From Verrucomicrobiales bacterium (GTDB lineage Bacteria > Verrucomicrobiota > Verrucomicrobiia > Verrucomicrobiales > DEV007): DNA of 5,524 nt. The position numbers were made by a program, and so were the translations under genes. The notes under the pieces were generated by a model, which worked only from the letters and a program-made list of their open reading frames with translations, searched no databases and had not been told where the DNA came from. The stretch spans positions 1-5,524 of the forward strand of contig QIKC01000108.1 of the NCBI GenBank assembly GCA_003232855.1. Reading direction: 5' to 3'. The first letter of the stretch is position 1. Every line of letters begins with the position of its first letter. Below, piece by piece: positions 1-5,524 of the stretch.

Positions 1-117
1 CGCCTCAAACCGGGAAGCATCGAAGCCGGCTCAAAAATTCGCGGCGTCGGCGAAAAAAAGGCAGAACGCTTCCTACCCGCCTTCGTCGAAGTGATCAAAG
101 CCCACGCCGAAGGGTAG
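1..117 (+). CDS. C-terminal fragment of an HRDC-domain protein (RecQ-like)
   Basis: The first 39 codons in frame 1 run open from the window edge and stop at TAG (115-117), so only the last 38 residues are visible. They contain the pattern I-R-G-V-G-E-K-K-A-E-R-F followed by a final helix ending FVEVIKAHAEG. This is the last part of an HRDC domain, the helical nucleic-acid-binding module at the C-terminus of RecQ helicases and RNase D, and also found in small stand-alone proteins. The G-V-G-x-K-K-x-E-R-F spacing looks closer to RecQ than to RNase D. Without the upstream sequence the full protein cannot be identified. It converges on creC with 81 bases between the stop codons and has no obvious link to the Cre operon. 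Confidence 0.72.
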   Translation, partial: RLKPGSIEAGSKIRGVGEKKAERFLPAFVEVIKAHAEG

Positions 118-173
118 GGTCACGCCAACCGCGCCGCGTAAAAATTTTGCTGCTGATTTTCTAATCGAACGGC

Positions 174-204
174 AAAACGAAAACCGAGGTGATCGGAGTC
201 ACCT
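174..204 (-). terminator. Probable intrinsic terminator of the Cre operon
   Basis: Read on the minus strand, AGGTGA (204-199) pairs perfectly with TCACCT (192-187). One further G-T wobble is possible at the base of a four-base loop. CGG and then TTTTCGTTTT (183-174) follow. The stem is short and only moderately GC-rich and the T-tract is interrupted, so termination may be partial. The creC stop codon (201-199) lies inside the 5' arm. The plus-strand side has no T-tail, so it does not look bidirectional. Confidence 0.5.
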
Positions 205-1674
205 ACTGCCCAGCGCACAGGGCAACTCCAACACCGCCCGACTGCCGCCACTCTCACGCGGTTCGAGATGGGCGCTCCCGCCGTGGAGTTCCGCTGCCTC
301 GCGAACAAAGCAAAGCCCAAGCCCGGAACTCTTGCGCCCAGTATCCGGATGTCGCAGGGAATAGAAACGCTCAAAAATACGCTCCCTCGCGTATTCTGGA
401 ACACCTGATCCCTCGTCATCGACGATTAAACACACGCGCCGACCGCCATCCTTCACCTCGACCGAAACGCGCAAAGCACCACCCCGAGGCGAGAAATCGA
501 TGGCGTTCTGCAACAAGTTCGCGACCGCCATCTCGATCAAGAAACTCTCGCCTTCGACGACCACCTGCCGTGCCACCTCGATCTCGAGCCGCAGTCCCTT
601 CGCCGCGATCACGGAACCATGTTCGTCACAGACGCGACGGACAACCTCCCCGAGATCGACCGGTGCCGGCACGTCGATCGACTTGCGCGCCTCGAGGGCA
701 GAAAGGGCGAGCAAGCGGTCGATAATGCTCTGCAGCCGGACGGTTTCGTTTTGAATATTACTCAAAAATTTCTCACGCTGCTCCACCGACATTTCACCCT
801 CGGCGAGCAATTCACTCGCACCGCGAATCCCCGCCACGGGGCTCTTCATCTCGTGCGTCAGCGAACTCACGTAGCTCTCAACATATTTCCGATCTTCCAA
901 AGTCTCACGCATCTCTTCCAAAGCGCGGCCAAGAGTGCGTAGCTCACCGGAGGCGATCTTCGGCGGCGGGACGCGATCGCCCCGTCGCACCGCCCGCGCG
1001 TAATCGGTCAGCCGCCGCACCGGACGCAAGAACCATGCGACGATGAACACGGCGCCGAGCAGACAAGCGGCCAGAACCAAACCTATCAGCCAGTTGATCC
1101 GCCTCTTCGTCCCGTCGCGGAAGGTCACGGTGGCCGCCTGGGGTTTCGACACCGAGGCCACGCCGATGATTTTCCCCCCGTGGTAGATCGGCGCGGCGAC
1201 GAACATCACCGAGGAGGAAGCGTTCGCCTCATCGGCCCTAGTCGACCGCGCCCCGTACTCGCCACGCAGCGTGAACGCGACATCCCGCCGCCAACTGTAA
1301 TCTTCGCCCTCAGCAGCAGCGCCATCCGAATCAAACAAAACGATCCCCTCGACGTCGGTGACGTAGAGATTCATCCCTACTCGGGTCTTGAGCAGATCAT
1401 ACACCGATGCCTCGAACTCGCGCCGCGTCGCCGCGCCAAAGGCATCACGCAACAGCCCGGTATCGATCACCCCCTCCTCGTCGATCGACTGCTCTGCGAC
1501 CGAGGCGAACAGATGCGCAGCATCGACCATCGGTTCCTCTACCGCTTCCAGGTACTGGCGTTCGACGCGGTCATTAAGCTGATCGAACAAGTAGAAAAAG
1601 GCGGCGGCCAACAGCACGATGAGCCCCAGTGCGATGCGGTTACCGGTGGTGAACCCTGGCGCCCGCATCACCAT
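199..1674 (-). CDS. creC: CreC sensor histidine kinase
   Basis: Membrane sensor kinase of the CreBC (BlrAB) system; it autophosphorylates and passes phosphate to CreB. Of 491 residues, 1-13 are cytoplasmic, 14-31 form the first membrane helix, about 32-193 are a periplasmic sensor domain and about 194-216 the second helix. A HAMP-like linker follows. The HisKA motif is S-L-T-H-E-M-K-S-P with His274. The ATPase domain has the N box (N386-LLQ-N390), D-D-E-G-S-G (419-424), IFERFYSL (433-440) and G-L-G-L (451-454). Recalled E. coli CreC shares VLFDS (112-116), TLRG-YGARST (135-145) and SSVM-VAAPI (154-163), all in the sensor domain, so this is CreC and not a generic kinase; E. coli CreC is about 474 residues. 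The ATG at 1674 overlaps the end of creB by 7 bases. Met3 at 1668 forms a TGATG stop-start overlap with a weak GAGA upstream and is an alternative start. The ligand cannot be read from sequence. Confidence 0.93.
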   Translation of the reverse strand: MVMRAPGFTTGNRIALGLIVLLAAAFFYLFDQLNDRVERQYLEAVEEPMVDAAHLFASVAEQSIDEEGVIDTGLLRDAFGAATRREFEASVYDLLKTRVGMNLYVTDVEGIVLFDSDGAAAEGEDYSWRRDVAFTLRGEYGARSTRADEANASSSVMFVAAPIYHGGKIIGVASVSKPQAATVTFRDGTKRRINWLIGLVLAACLLGAVFIVAWFLRPVRRLTDYARAVRRGDRVPPPKIASGELRTLGRALEEMRETLEDRKYVESYVSSLTHEMKSPVAGIRGASELLAEGEMSVEQREKFLSNIQNETVRLQSIIDRLLALSALEARKSIDVPAPVDLGEVVRRVCDEHGSVIAAKGLRLEIEVARQVVVEGESFLIEMAVANLLQNAIDFSPRGGALRVSVEVKDGGRRVCLIVDDEGSGVPEYARERIFERFYSLRHPDTGRKSSGLGLCFVREAAELHGGSAHLEPRESGGSRAVLELPCALGSR

Positions 1675-2369
1675 GTCTCGCGCAGCGAATAGCCGAGGCC
1701 GCGGTGAGTCTGAACCGCCTCCGGCTCATTGCGGATAGCTCGCAGCTTCGAACGCAAACTCTTGACGTGGGCATCGACGGTGCGCTCCATCGCCGCCTCG
1801 GGCTCCTCCCATGCAGACTCCATCAACTGCGCACGGGAATAGACGCGGCCCGGCTGCGCGCAGAGGGTTTGCAACAGACGAAACTCAGTCGACGACAACG
1901 GCAGCGGCTCGCCGAAATAGCGGATCTGCATACGCTTCTCATCCACCTCCAAAGGCCTAATTGCAGCAGCGTCACCCGCAGGTGTGCCTCCACCGGCAGG
2001 CTCATCACACCGGCGCAGTACGGCTTTGACCCGAGCGCACAATTCGCGCGGACTAAACGGCTTCACCACGTAATCATCGGCGCCAATCTCCAGCCCCAGC
2101 ACCCGGTCGAGTTCGCCATCGCGCGCGGTGAGGAAGATGATCGGCAGCGGCGTCCGAGCACGGATCTGCTTGCACAAATCGAAGCCGCTGATGTCGGGAA
2201 GGCCGATGTCCAACACCGCCAGACGGATCTCTCCATCATCCGATAACAGCTCCATCGCCTCCTCCCCAGTCGAACACCCCAGAGGTTCAAAACCTTCGGT
2301 CTCGAGGGAGTAGATGATGTTGTCGAGGATCGACGGTTCGTCTTCGACGACGAGGATTTTGGGCTTCAT
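1668..2369 (-). CDS. creB: CreB response regulator, OmpR/PhoB family
   Basis: Cytoplasmic DNA-binding response regulator of 233 residues; E. coli CreB has 229. The receiver domain (about 1-120) carries acidic residues E9 and D10, phosphoacceptor D54, T81, Y100 and K103. A glycine/alanine-rich linker (about 122-136) leads to a winged-helix domain (about 138-231). Segments shared with recalled E. coli CreB are GLPDISGF (56-63), LGLEIGADDYV (91-101), KPFSPRE (103-109) and the recognition helix RTVDAHVKSLRSKLRAI (196-212), then THRGLGYSLR. The near-identity of the recognition helix predicts binding to the same TTCAC-type site, and such sites stand ahead of this operon. The gene starts 34 bases after creD. 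That gap holds no cre-tag, no convincing promoter and no Shine-Dalgarno motif, so creB is probably co-transcribed from upstream. It overlaps creC by 7 bases. Confidence 0.95.
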   Translation of the reverse strand: MKPKILVVEDEPSILDNIIYSLETEGFEPLGCSTGEEAMELLSDDGEIRLAVLDIGLPDISGFDLCKQIRARTPLPIIFLTARDGELDRVLGLEIGADDYVVKPFSPRELCARVKAVLRRCDEPAGGGTPAGDAAAIRPLEVDEKRMQIRYFGEPLPLSSTEFRLLQTLCAQPGRVYSRAQLMESAWEEPEAAMERTVDAHVKSLRSKLRAIRNEPEAVQTHRGLGYSLRETW

Positions 2370-2403
2370 CGGTCAGTGCAGCCTAACGCGGTCAAAGCCC
2401 GGA

Positions 2404-3636
2404 TCAAACACCAGTCGATGCTTCCTCCGATAGCGGAACGCTGATCGGTTGTGCCGGTTTCGGCGAGGACTTCGCTTTGAAAATCTCCTCCCAATCGACC
2501 CGCGCCGTCATCATCATTAGCAACGCAAGGGTCGCGATGGAGCCGATCGTAATGGTGATTCCAGTCAGCCCATCAAAAAAGAAACTCGCGCTGAATAAGA
2601 CCATATACGCCAGCTGCGCCACGAACCCGATGCGCGCCAGAGACGATCCCCTTACCCGCCATAGATAGCTGCAGACCAACACCAGCGACACCGCAGCAGC
2701 AACGCCGAAGGCGAGCTGGGCAGGGATCAGATCGACGAGATAGACGAACAGCAACTGGAAGACAAAACATCCTGCGGCGAGAAAAAAATAATGCATCGGG
2801 TGCAACTGCAGCCCCTTCACCGCCGCGATGATGGTCAACACCGAGAAAAAGAACAACAGCGAGATCGGCGCGAAAAAAGTGATGCGTGCTGCCACCGGCC
2901 CGGGGTTTAGTAGCTTCGGCATTTCCATACCGATCGCTCCGGCGTTGATCACGCCATCGTAGTCCCAGGTAAGGTGTTTACCTCCGCCAGTGTCATCGAT
3001 GGTGGATGCCGAATTCGAGCCCGCAGGAATGTCGTAGTCGGCAAAATCCGTTGTCATATCGAGATGAAAACCAGCGATGCGCGCCGCACCAACGAAGGTA
3101 TATTTCCAAGTCCCCAACCCACGGGTTCGATAACGCACACCGACCGAAACCGATTCACCCGCCCCTAAGCGCACCGCCTCGCTCACCTTCCCGGCCTCCG
3201 GCGTGCGACCGGTGGCCACGCCACCTACGCTGAGCTCAAACCCGTCGTAGCGCAATTCTGGATGGGGCAACGCCAATTCGAAGAAAATCGTCTGTGTAAT
3301 CGGCGTCGGATTCTTCACCACGTACTGCGCATCGAATTCGACCTCATAAGTTCGATAGCGCATCAGGCCTTTACGCTTGGGCTTGTATTTCAATTCCACC
3401 TTCACCTCGCTGGCCGCAGGGCCGATCTCCCGCCGCGCCCGGAAACTGCTCGGGGCGGTGTAATGCAACGAAGGGTGTGCCTGCTCAAGCGGCGGCCCCC
3501 AGTTGCCAATCAACGCACTGTTCAACTTAAAGCCAACGCCCTCCGTTCGCATCGTCAATGCACCCCCGAGAGCAAACCAGGCGACCGAGGTACAGGCGAA
3601 TATACAGAAGACGGCGATGAGATTTTTTATGGACAT
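2404..3636 (-). CDS. creD: CreD-family inner-membrane protein
   Basis: Inner-membrane protein of 410 residues; E. coli CreD has about 450. CreD is a main target of CreB and is linked to envelope integrity and beta-lactam or colicin tolerance, but its biochemical activity is unknown. Hydrophobicity by eye suggests one N-terminal helix (5-27), a large beta-rich periplasmic domain (about 28-250) and five closely packed helices (about 253-272, 281-301, 304-324, 335-353, 357-377). Family marks are L-H-P-M-H-Y (278-283), the G-L-T-G-I-T-I-T-I-G-S segment (356-366) and M-T-A-R-V-D-W (376-382) at the end of the last helix. The tail (383-410) is short and cytoplasmic, with three prolines in P-K-P-A-Q-P (392-397). 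The periplasmic part does not look like the E. coli form, so this is a divergent CreD subgroup. It begins 27 AT-rich bases after the upstream gene, in the same frame, with no Shine-Dalgarno motif. Confidence 0.85.
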   Translation of the reverse strand: MSIKNLIAVFCIFACTSVAWFALGGALTMRTEGVGFKLNSALIGNWGPPLEQAHPSLHYTAPSSFRARREIGPAASEVKVELKYKPKRKGLMRYRTYEVEFDAQYVVKNPTPITQTIFFELALPHPELRYDGFELSVGGVATGRTPEAGKVSEAVRLGAGESVSVGVRYRTRGLGTWKYTFVGAARIAGFHLDMTTDFADYDIPAGSNSASTIDDTGGGKHLTWDYDGVINAGAIGMEMPKLLNPGPVAARITFFAPISLLFFFSVLTIIAAVKGLQLHPMHYFFLAAGCFVFQLLFVYLVDLIPAQLAFGVAAAVSLVLVCSYLWRVRGSSLARIGFVAQLAYMVLFSASFFFDGLTGITITIGSIATLALLMMMTARVDWEEIFKAKSSPKPAQPISVPLSEEASTGV

Positions 3637-3663
3637 AATATTTAGCTGTTTGATTTTGGAATT

Positions 3664-5358
3664 TTATTCGGCACGGCGATAGTAAAGTTCGATTCCGGGG
3701 CGCACCCCGCGGCAGAGCTGTTTGCGAAAATGCAGCCCCGCGGCATCTTTCTTGCCAACGACGATCTCGACATTTCCCTCCGCCGCCGTGGGCTGATAGC
3801 GGCCGGGAATTTCCAAATGCCAATCGATCTGTTGAATGAAAAGCTCGGTGAGCGGCAGCTCGATCTGCAACACCCCCTCCACCGGATCCAGCGGCGCGTA
3901 CTGCGATGCGTAGCTGAACTCGACCCATGTGGTGCCGCCCGTGGACTTGGGATCCTCGGCCTTCAGGCTCGGAAGAGAAAATTCGAGCCCTCCCCCTTCG
4001 CGCAATACCGGTCGCGACACCTTCCCGCCTACGCGACAGCTGAGTATCTCGCCACCCTCCGGCAGCACCACGAGCCACTTCACCGCCGCATCGTGCTCGA
4101 TCTCGTACGATGCCTTAGTCAGCACAGCTCCGCCGGGAACCAGCTTCTGTTTGATCTTTGCCAAGGCGACCGTCGCATCAGGAGTCTCGACCCGCGGCAG
4201 CCAGCGCGGAGCTAATTCGAGCGCCCCTCCCCGGGTCGAAACGCTCACGTAGTCACCGGTCACCCGATCCCGTAACCAAGCCGGAAGCTGTCGCGAAACA
4301 GGCAGCCGAGTTCCGTCGCCGGCGAGAATCTGTAACCCTTCGACCTCCGCGACAACGAAAAGAAATGGCGATTCGACACCATCGACCTCACCATCGATCT
4401 GCGGAGCAATGAGCTTCCAACGTTTTGCAAGAGGCGCCTGTGGAACTTCCCAAATTAAGACAACCTCCCGGTCGAGGATCTCCTGTGTCGCCCAGCGGAT
4501 CCTTATCAACTTCCCCCCATCCGACGCGCGCAGCGCCTCCCAAGTCGCTCCATCGTCCCCGTTCGCCGTCAGAACCCTGGCTGAGCGCGGCAAGACCAGC
4601 ACCGCCTCGTCCCCCTCCCCGTCGTCCGCGTGCAGGTAGATTCTAGATTCATAGGTGATTTTCGACCCCGAGAAGGTCGCCAAAGCCTCGCCGACCATCT
4701 CCCAACGGCTCGGCGCCAAATCGACATCCTCCGCCCCATCTCGGATCTTTTCCAGGCGGATCGACACCCCACCGCTATCTGCGGCCAAGACGTAACTCCG
4801 CAAACCTGGCGTCTGCATGGCGCTGGCATGAGCGCCACTCACCAGCGGTATTCGGTCTTCCGGAACTCCCGAGATCGTGAGCCTGCCCGAGGTGGCGGGG
4901 GAGGGTTCGATCTTAAACCCTTCATCGGCGGCGGATGCAGACAGCCGCAATTGCAATTCTTCCTCCGCACCGGGGGCGAGCAAAATCCCATAGCAATCCT
5001 CCCGATAGACGAGTTGCGCCGCGGGCGGATCGTAGCCCTCCAGACGCACCTCCCCACCCACCAGCGGAACGAACAACCAATTCTCACTGAGATTGACGGC
5101 GCTAAAGTCCGCAGCGATAGAAGTCGTTCGCCCATCGAGCGTGATCGCGAAATTCGCCGAGCGCAAAATGCTGGCCACCGGCGACTGCGGCGCACGCCCC
5201 TCCCCCGCCTTCGGACGCGCAGCATCCCACAGAGCCTTCAGTTCGGAATAGGGTATGGTGACGCTGGCGTTCGGCAGATCGGGCGGAATCGCCTGCGAAA
5301 ATTCAGGCAAGATCGTGACGGCGACAACAACAATCGGCAAAAAGCATTTCAAACTCAT
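3664..5358 (-). CDS. Exported beta-rich protein of unknown function, first gene of the Cre operon
   Basis: I do not recognise this 564-residue protein. A Sec signal peptide is clear: M-S-L-K, hydrophobic core about 6-18, and probable cleavage after S-Q-A (21-23). There is no lipobox and no second membrane helix, so the mature protein of about 541 residues should be soluble in the periplasm. After an I-P-Y-S-E-L-K-A-L-W stretch (35-44), almost everything is predicted beta strand. Three stretches look alike: strands leading to V-P-L (97-99), V-L-P (255-257) or V-L-P (431-433), then about 25 residues later a turn leading into a new strand (near 124, 282 and 457). An in-frame TGA at 5397-5395, with no start codon between it and the ATG, fixes the start at 5358. 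The cre-tag array lies 21 bases upstream, so it is probably controlled by CreB. It takes the place of creA but is far longer and not visibly related. A structural or envelope-stress role beside CreD is inference only. Confidence 0.9.
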   Translation of the reverse strand: MSLKCFLPIVVVAVTILPEFSQAIPPDLPNASVTIPYSELKALWDAARPKAGEGRAPQSPVASILRSANFAITLDGRTTSIAADFSAVNLSENWLFVPLVGGEVRLEGYDPPAAQLVYREDCYGILLAPGAEEELQLRLSASAADEGFKIEPSPATSGRLTISGVPEDRIPLVSGAHASAMQTPGLRSYVLAADSGGVSIRLEKIRDGAEDVDLAPSRWEMVGEALATFSGSKITYESRIYLHADDGEGDEAVLVLPRSARVLTANGDDGATWEALRASDGGKLIRIRWATQEILDREVVLIWEVPQAPLAKRWKLIAPQIDGEVDGVESPFLFVVAEVEGLQILAGDGTRLPVSRQLPAWLRDRVTGDYVSVSTRGGALELAPRWLPRVETPDATVALAKIKQKLVPGGAVLTKASYEIEHDAAVKWLVVLPEGGEILSCRVGGKVSRPVLREGGGLEFSLPSLKAEDPKSTGGTTWVEFSYASQYAPLDPVEGVLQIELPLTELFIQQIDWHLEIPGRYQPTAAEGNVEIVVGKKDAAGLHFRKQLCRGVRPGIELYYRRAE

Positions 5359-5379
5359 GCCGCAAGGTGGCCGCGCTTT

Positions 5380-5417
5380 GTGAAAATCCGGTGATCAGCG
5401 TGTGAAAGTTCGATGAA
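5380..5417 (-). promoter_or_regulatory. Array of four cre-tag half-sites (CreB operator)
   Basis: On the minus strand the order is TTCAT (5417-5413), N6, TTCAC (5406-5402), N6, ATCAC (5395-5391), N6, TTCAC (5384-5380). The period is exactly 11 bases throughout. The published cre/blr-tag bound by CreB in E. coli and BlrB in Aeromonas is TTCAC-N6-TTCAC, so spacing and half-site both match; two units are exact and two differ at one base. The array lies 21 bases before the start codon of the first gene of the creB operon. I see no further tandem copy in the window. No convincing -10 element follows before the ATG, so whether CreB activates or represses here is not visible. Confidence 0.8.
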
Positions 5418-5423
5418 ATCGAA
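5409..5423. repeat. Short palindrome overlapping the outer cre-tag half-site
   Basis: TTCGAT (5409-5414) and ATCGAA (5418-5423) form a perfect 6-base inverted repeat around GAA. It overlaps the fourth, weakest TTCAC-like unit. It could be an operator for a second regulator or chance; nothing else in the window names a protein that would bind it. Confidence 0.3.
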
Positions 5424-5453
5424 TCCGCTCGAACCCCGACGAAAAGAAATGCC

Positions 5454-5497
5454 CGCGAAGCACGCGAAGGGAGGATTGCAGCGTTGTCCCCTTCGCG
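5454..5497. repeat. CGCGAAG direct and inverted repeats in the operon leader
   Basis: CGCGAAG occurs at 5454-5460 and again at 5463-5469, a 9-base period. It then occurs inverted as part of CCCTTCGCG (5489-5497), which is a perfect complement of CGCGAAGGG (5463-5471). The result is a 9-base-pair, GC-rich stem with a 17-base loop. No T-tract follows directly on either strand, so it is not a standard intrinsic terminator. It could be a dispersed intergenic repeat or a structured end of the gene beyond the right edge. Confidence 0.55.
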
Positions 5498-5500
5498 GAC

Positions 5501-5524
5501 ACCTCCCCCTCCGATCCCTCCCCC
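5501..5524. other. C-rich tract at the window edge
   Basis: The last 24 bases are almost pure pyrimidine on the plus strand, with two similar CTCCCCC runs separated by TCCGATC. On the minus strand this gives three G-runs of at least three bases, one short of a canonical G-quadruplex within the window. No coding signal is seen here, and the tract is cut by the window end. Confidence 0.35.

Larger units (their letters stand above)
199..5358 (-). other. Predicted transcription unit: exported protein - creD - creB - creC
   Basis: Four same-strand genes follow each other with gaps of 27 and 34 bases and then a 7-base overlap. No hairpin with a T-tail was seen between them. The only visible regulatory array is ahead of the first gene and the only terminator-like hairpin is at the end of the last. 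CreB would therefore control its own production as well as that of creD, unlike E. coli, where creD is the last gene and has its own cre-tag promoter. Confidence 0.75.

Noticed and set aside
120..160. Possible terminator for the HRDC gene (ACGC 122-125 with GCGT 136-139, then AAAAATTTT)
   Set aside because: The stem is only four base pairs around a ten-base loop and A residues come before the T-tract, too weak to call.
189..725. Plus-strand open frame opposite the creC kinase domain
   Set aside because: Very rich in Arg and Pro with no domain pattern, and opposite conserved kinase motifs that are clearly under selection on the minus strand.
1649..1653. Extra TTCAC unit within creC
   Set aside because: It is a single occurrence with no partner 11 bases away on either side and lies in coding sequence; isolated pentamers are expected by chance.
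2370..2403. Separate promoter for creBC (TTTGACC in the creD-creB gap)
   Set aside because: A -35-like TTGACC can be read but there is no -10 partner at proper distance and no TTCAC unit, and the gap is only 34 bases.
4630..5394. Long plus-strand open frame opposite the first operon gene (254 codons)
   Set aside because: It lies entirely antisense to the signal-peptide gene apart from its end and has an arginine-, histidine- and glutamine-rich composition typical of a shadow frame in GC-rich DNA. It also runs through the cre-tag region.
5449..5524. Possible plus-strand gene start ATG at 5449, open to the edge
   Set aside because: Its codons are made of the CGCGAAG repeats and the C-rich tract. 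There is no ribosome site and the peptide is low in complexity, so it is better explained as intergenic.
5498..5524. G-quadruplex on the minus strand
   Set aside because: Only three G-runs of at least three bases lie close together; a fourth would need a 13-base loop, or sequence beyond the window.

Overview
The window holds a complete Cre-type (CreBC/BlrAB) two-component operon on the minus strand, followed convergently by the 3' end of a plus-strand HRDC-domain gene. The DNA is GC-rich. The taxon cannot be fixed from the sequence. Missing Shine-Dalgarno motifs, a non-enterobacterial form of CreD and the style of the first gene's exported product suggest a Gram-negative of the Verrucomicrobiota/PVC type, but this is a low-confidence inference.

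Layout, read along the minus strand from the right edge. 5524-5359 is a gene-free leader (166 bases) with a C-rich tract, an inverted repeat built on CGCGAAG, a short palindrome and four TTCAC-like half-sites spaced exactly 11 bases apart. These match the 'cre-tag' (TTCAC-N6-TTCAC) recognised by CreB/BlrB response regulators. Then come an unrecognised exported beta-rich protein (5358-3664), a CreD-family inner-membrane protein (3636-2404), the response regulator CreB (2369-1668) and the sensor kinase CreC (1674-199). Gaps are 27 and 34 bases and the last junction overlaps by 7, so one transcript is likely. A hairpin with a T-rich tail overlaps the creC stop codon and probably ends it. At 1-117 lies the C-terminal 38 codons of an HRDC-domain protein on the plus strand.

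How the parts should work: CreC senses an unknown envelope or metabolic signal with its periplasmic domain and phosphorylates CreB at Asp54. CreB then binds the cre-tag array ahead of the operon and controls its own gene, creC, creD and the exported protein together. In E. coli the order is creA-creB-creC-creD, and creA encodes a small exported protein. Here a much larger unrelated exported protein stands first and creD precedes creBC. The most notable points are the four-unit cre-tag array and the uncharacterised exported partner, whose repeated modules resemble the periplasmic part of CreD.
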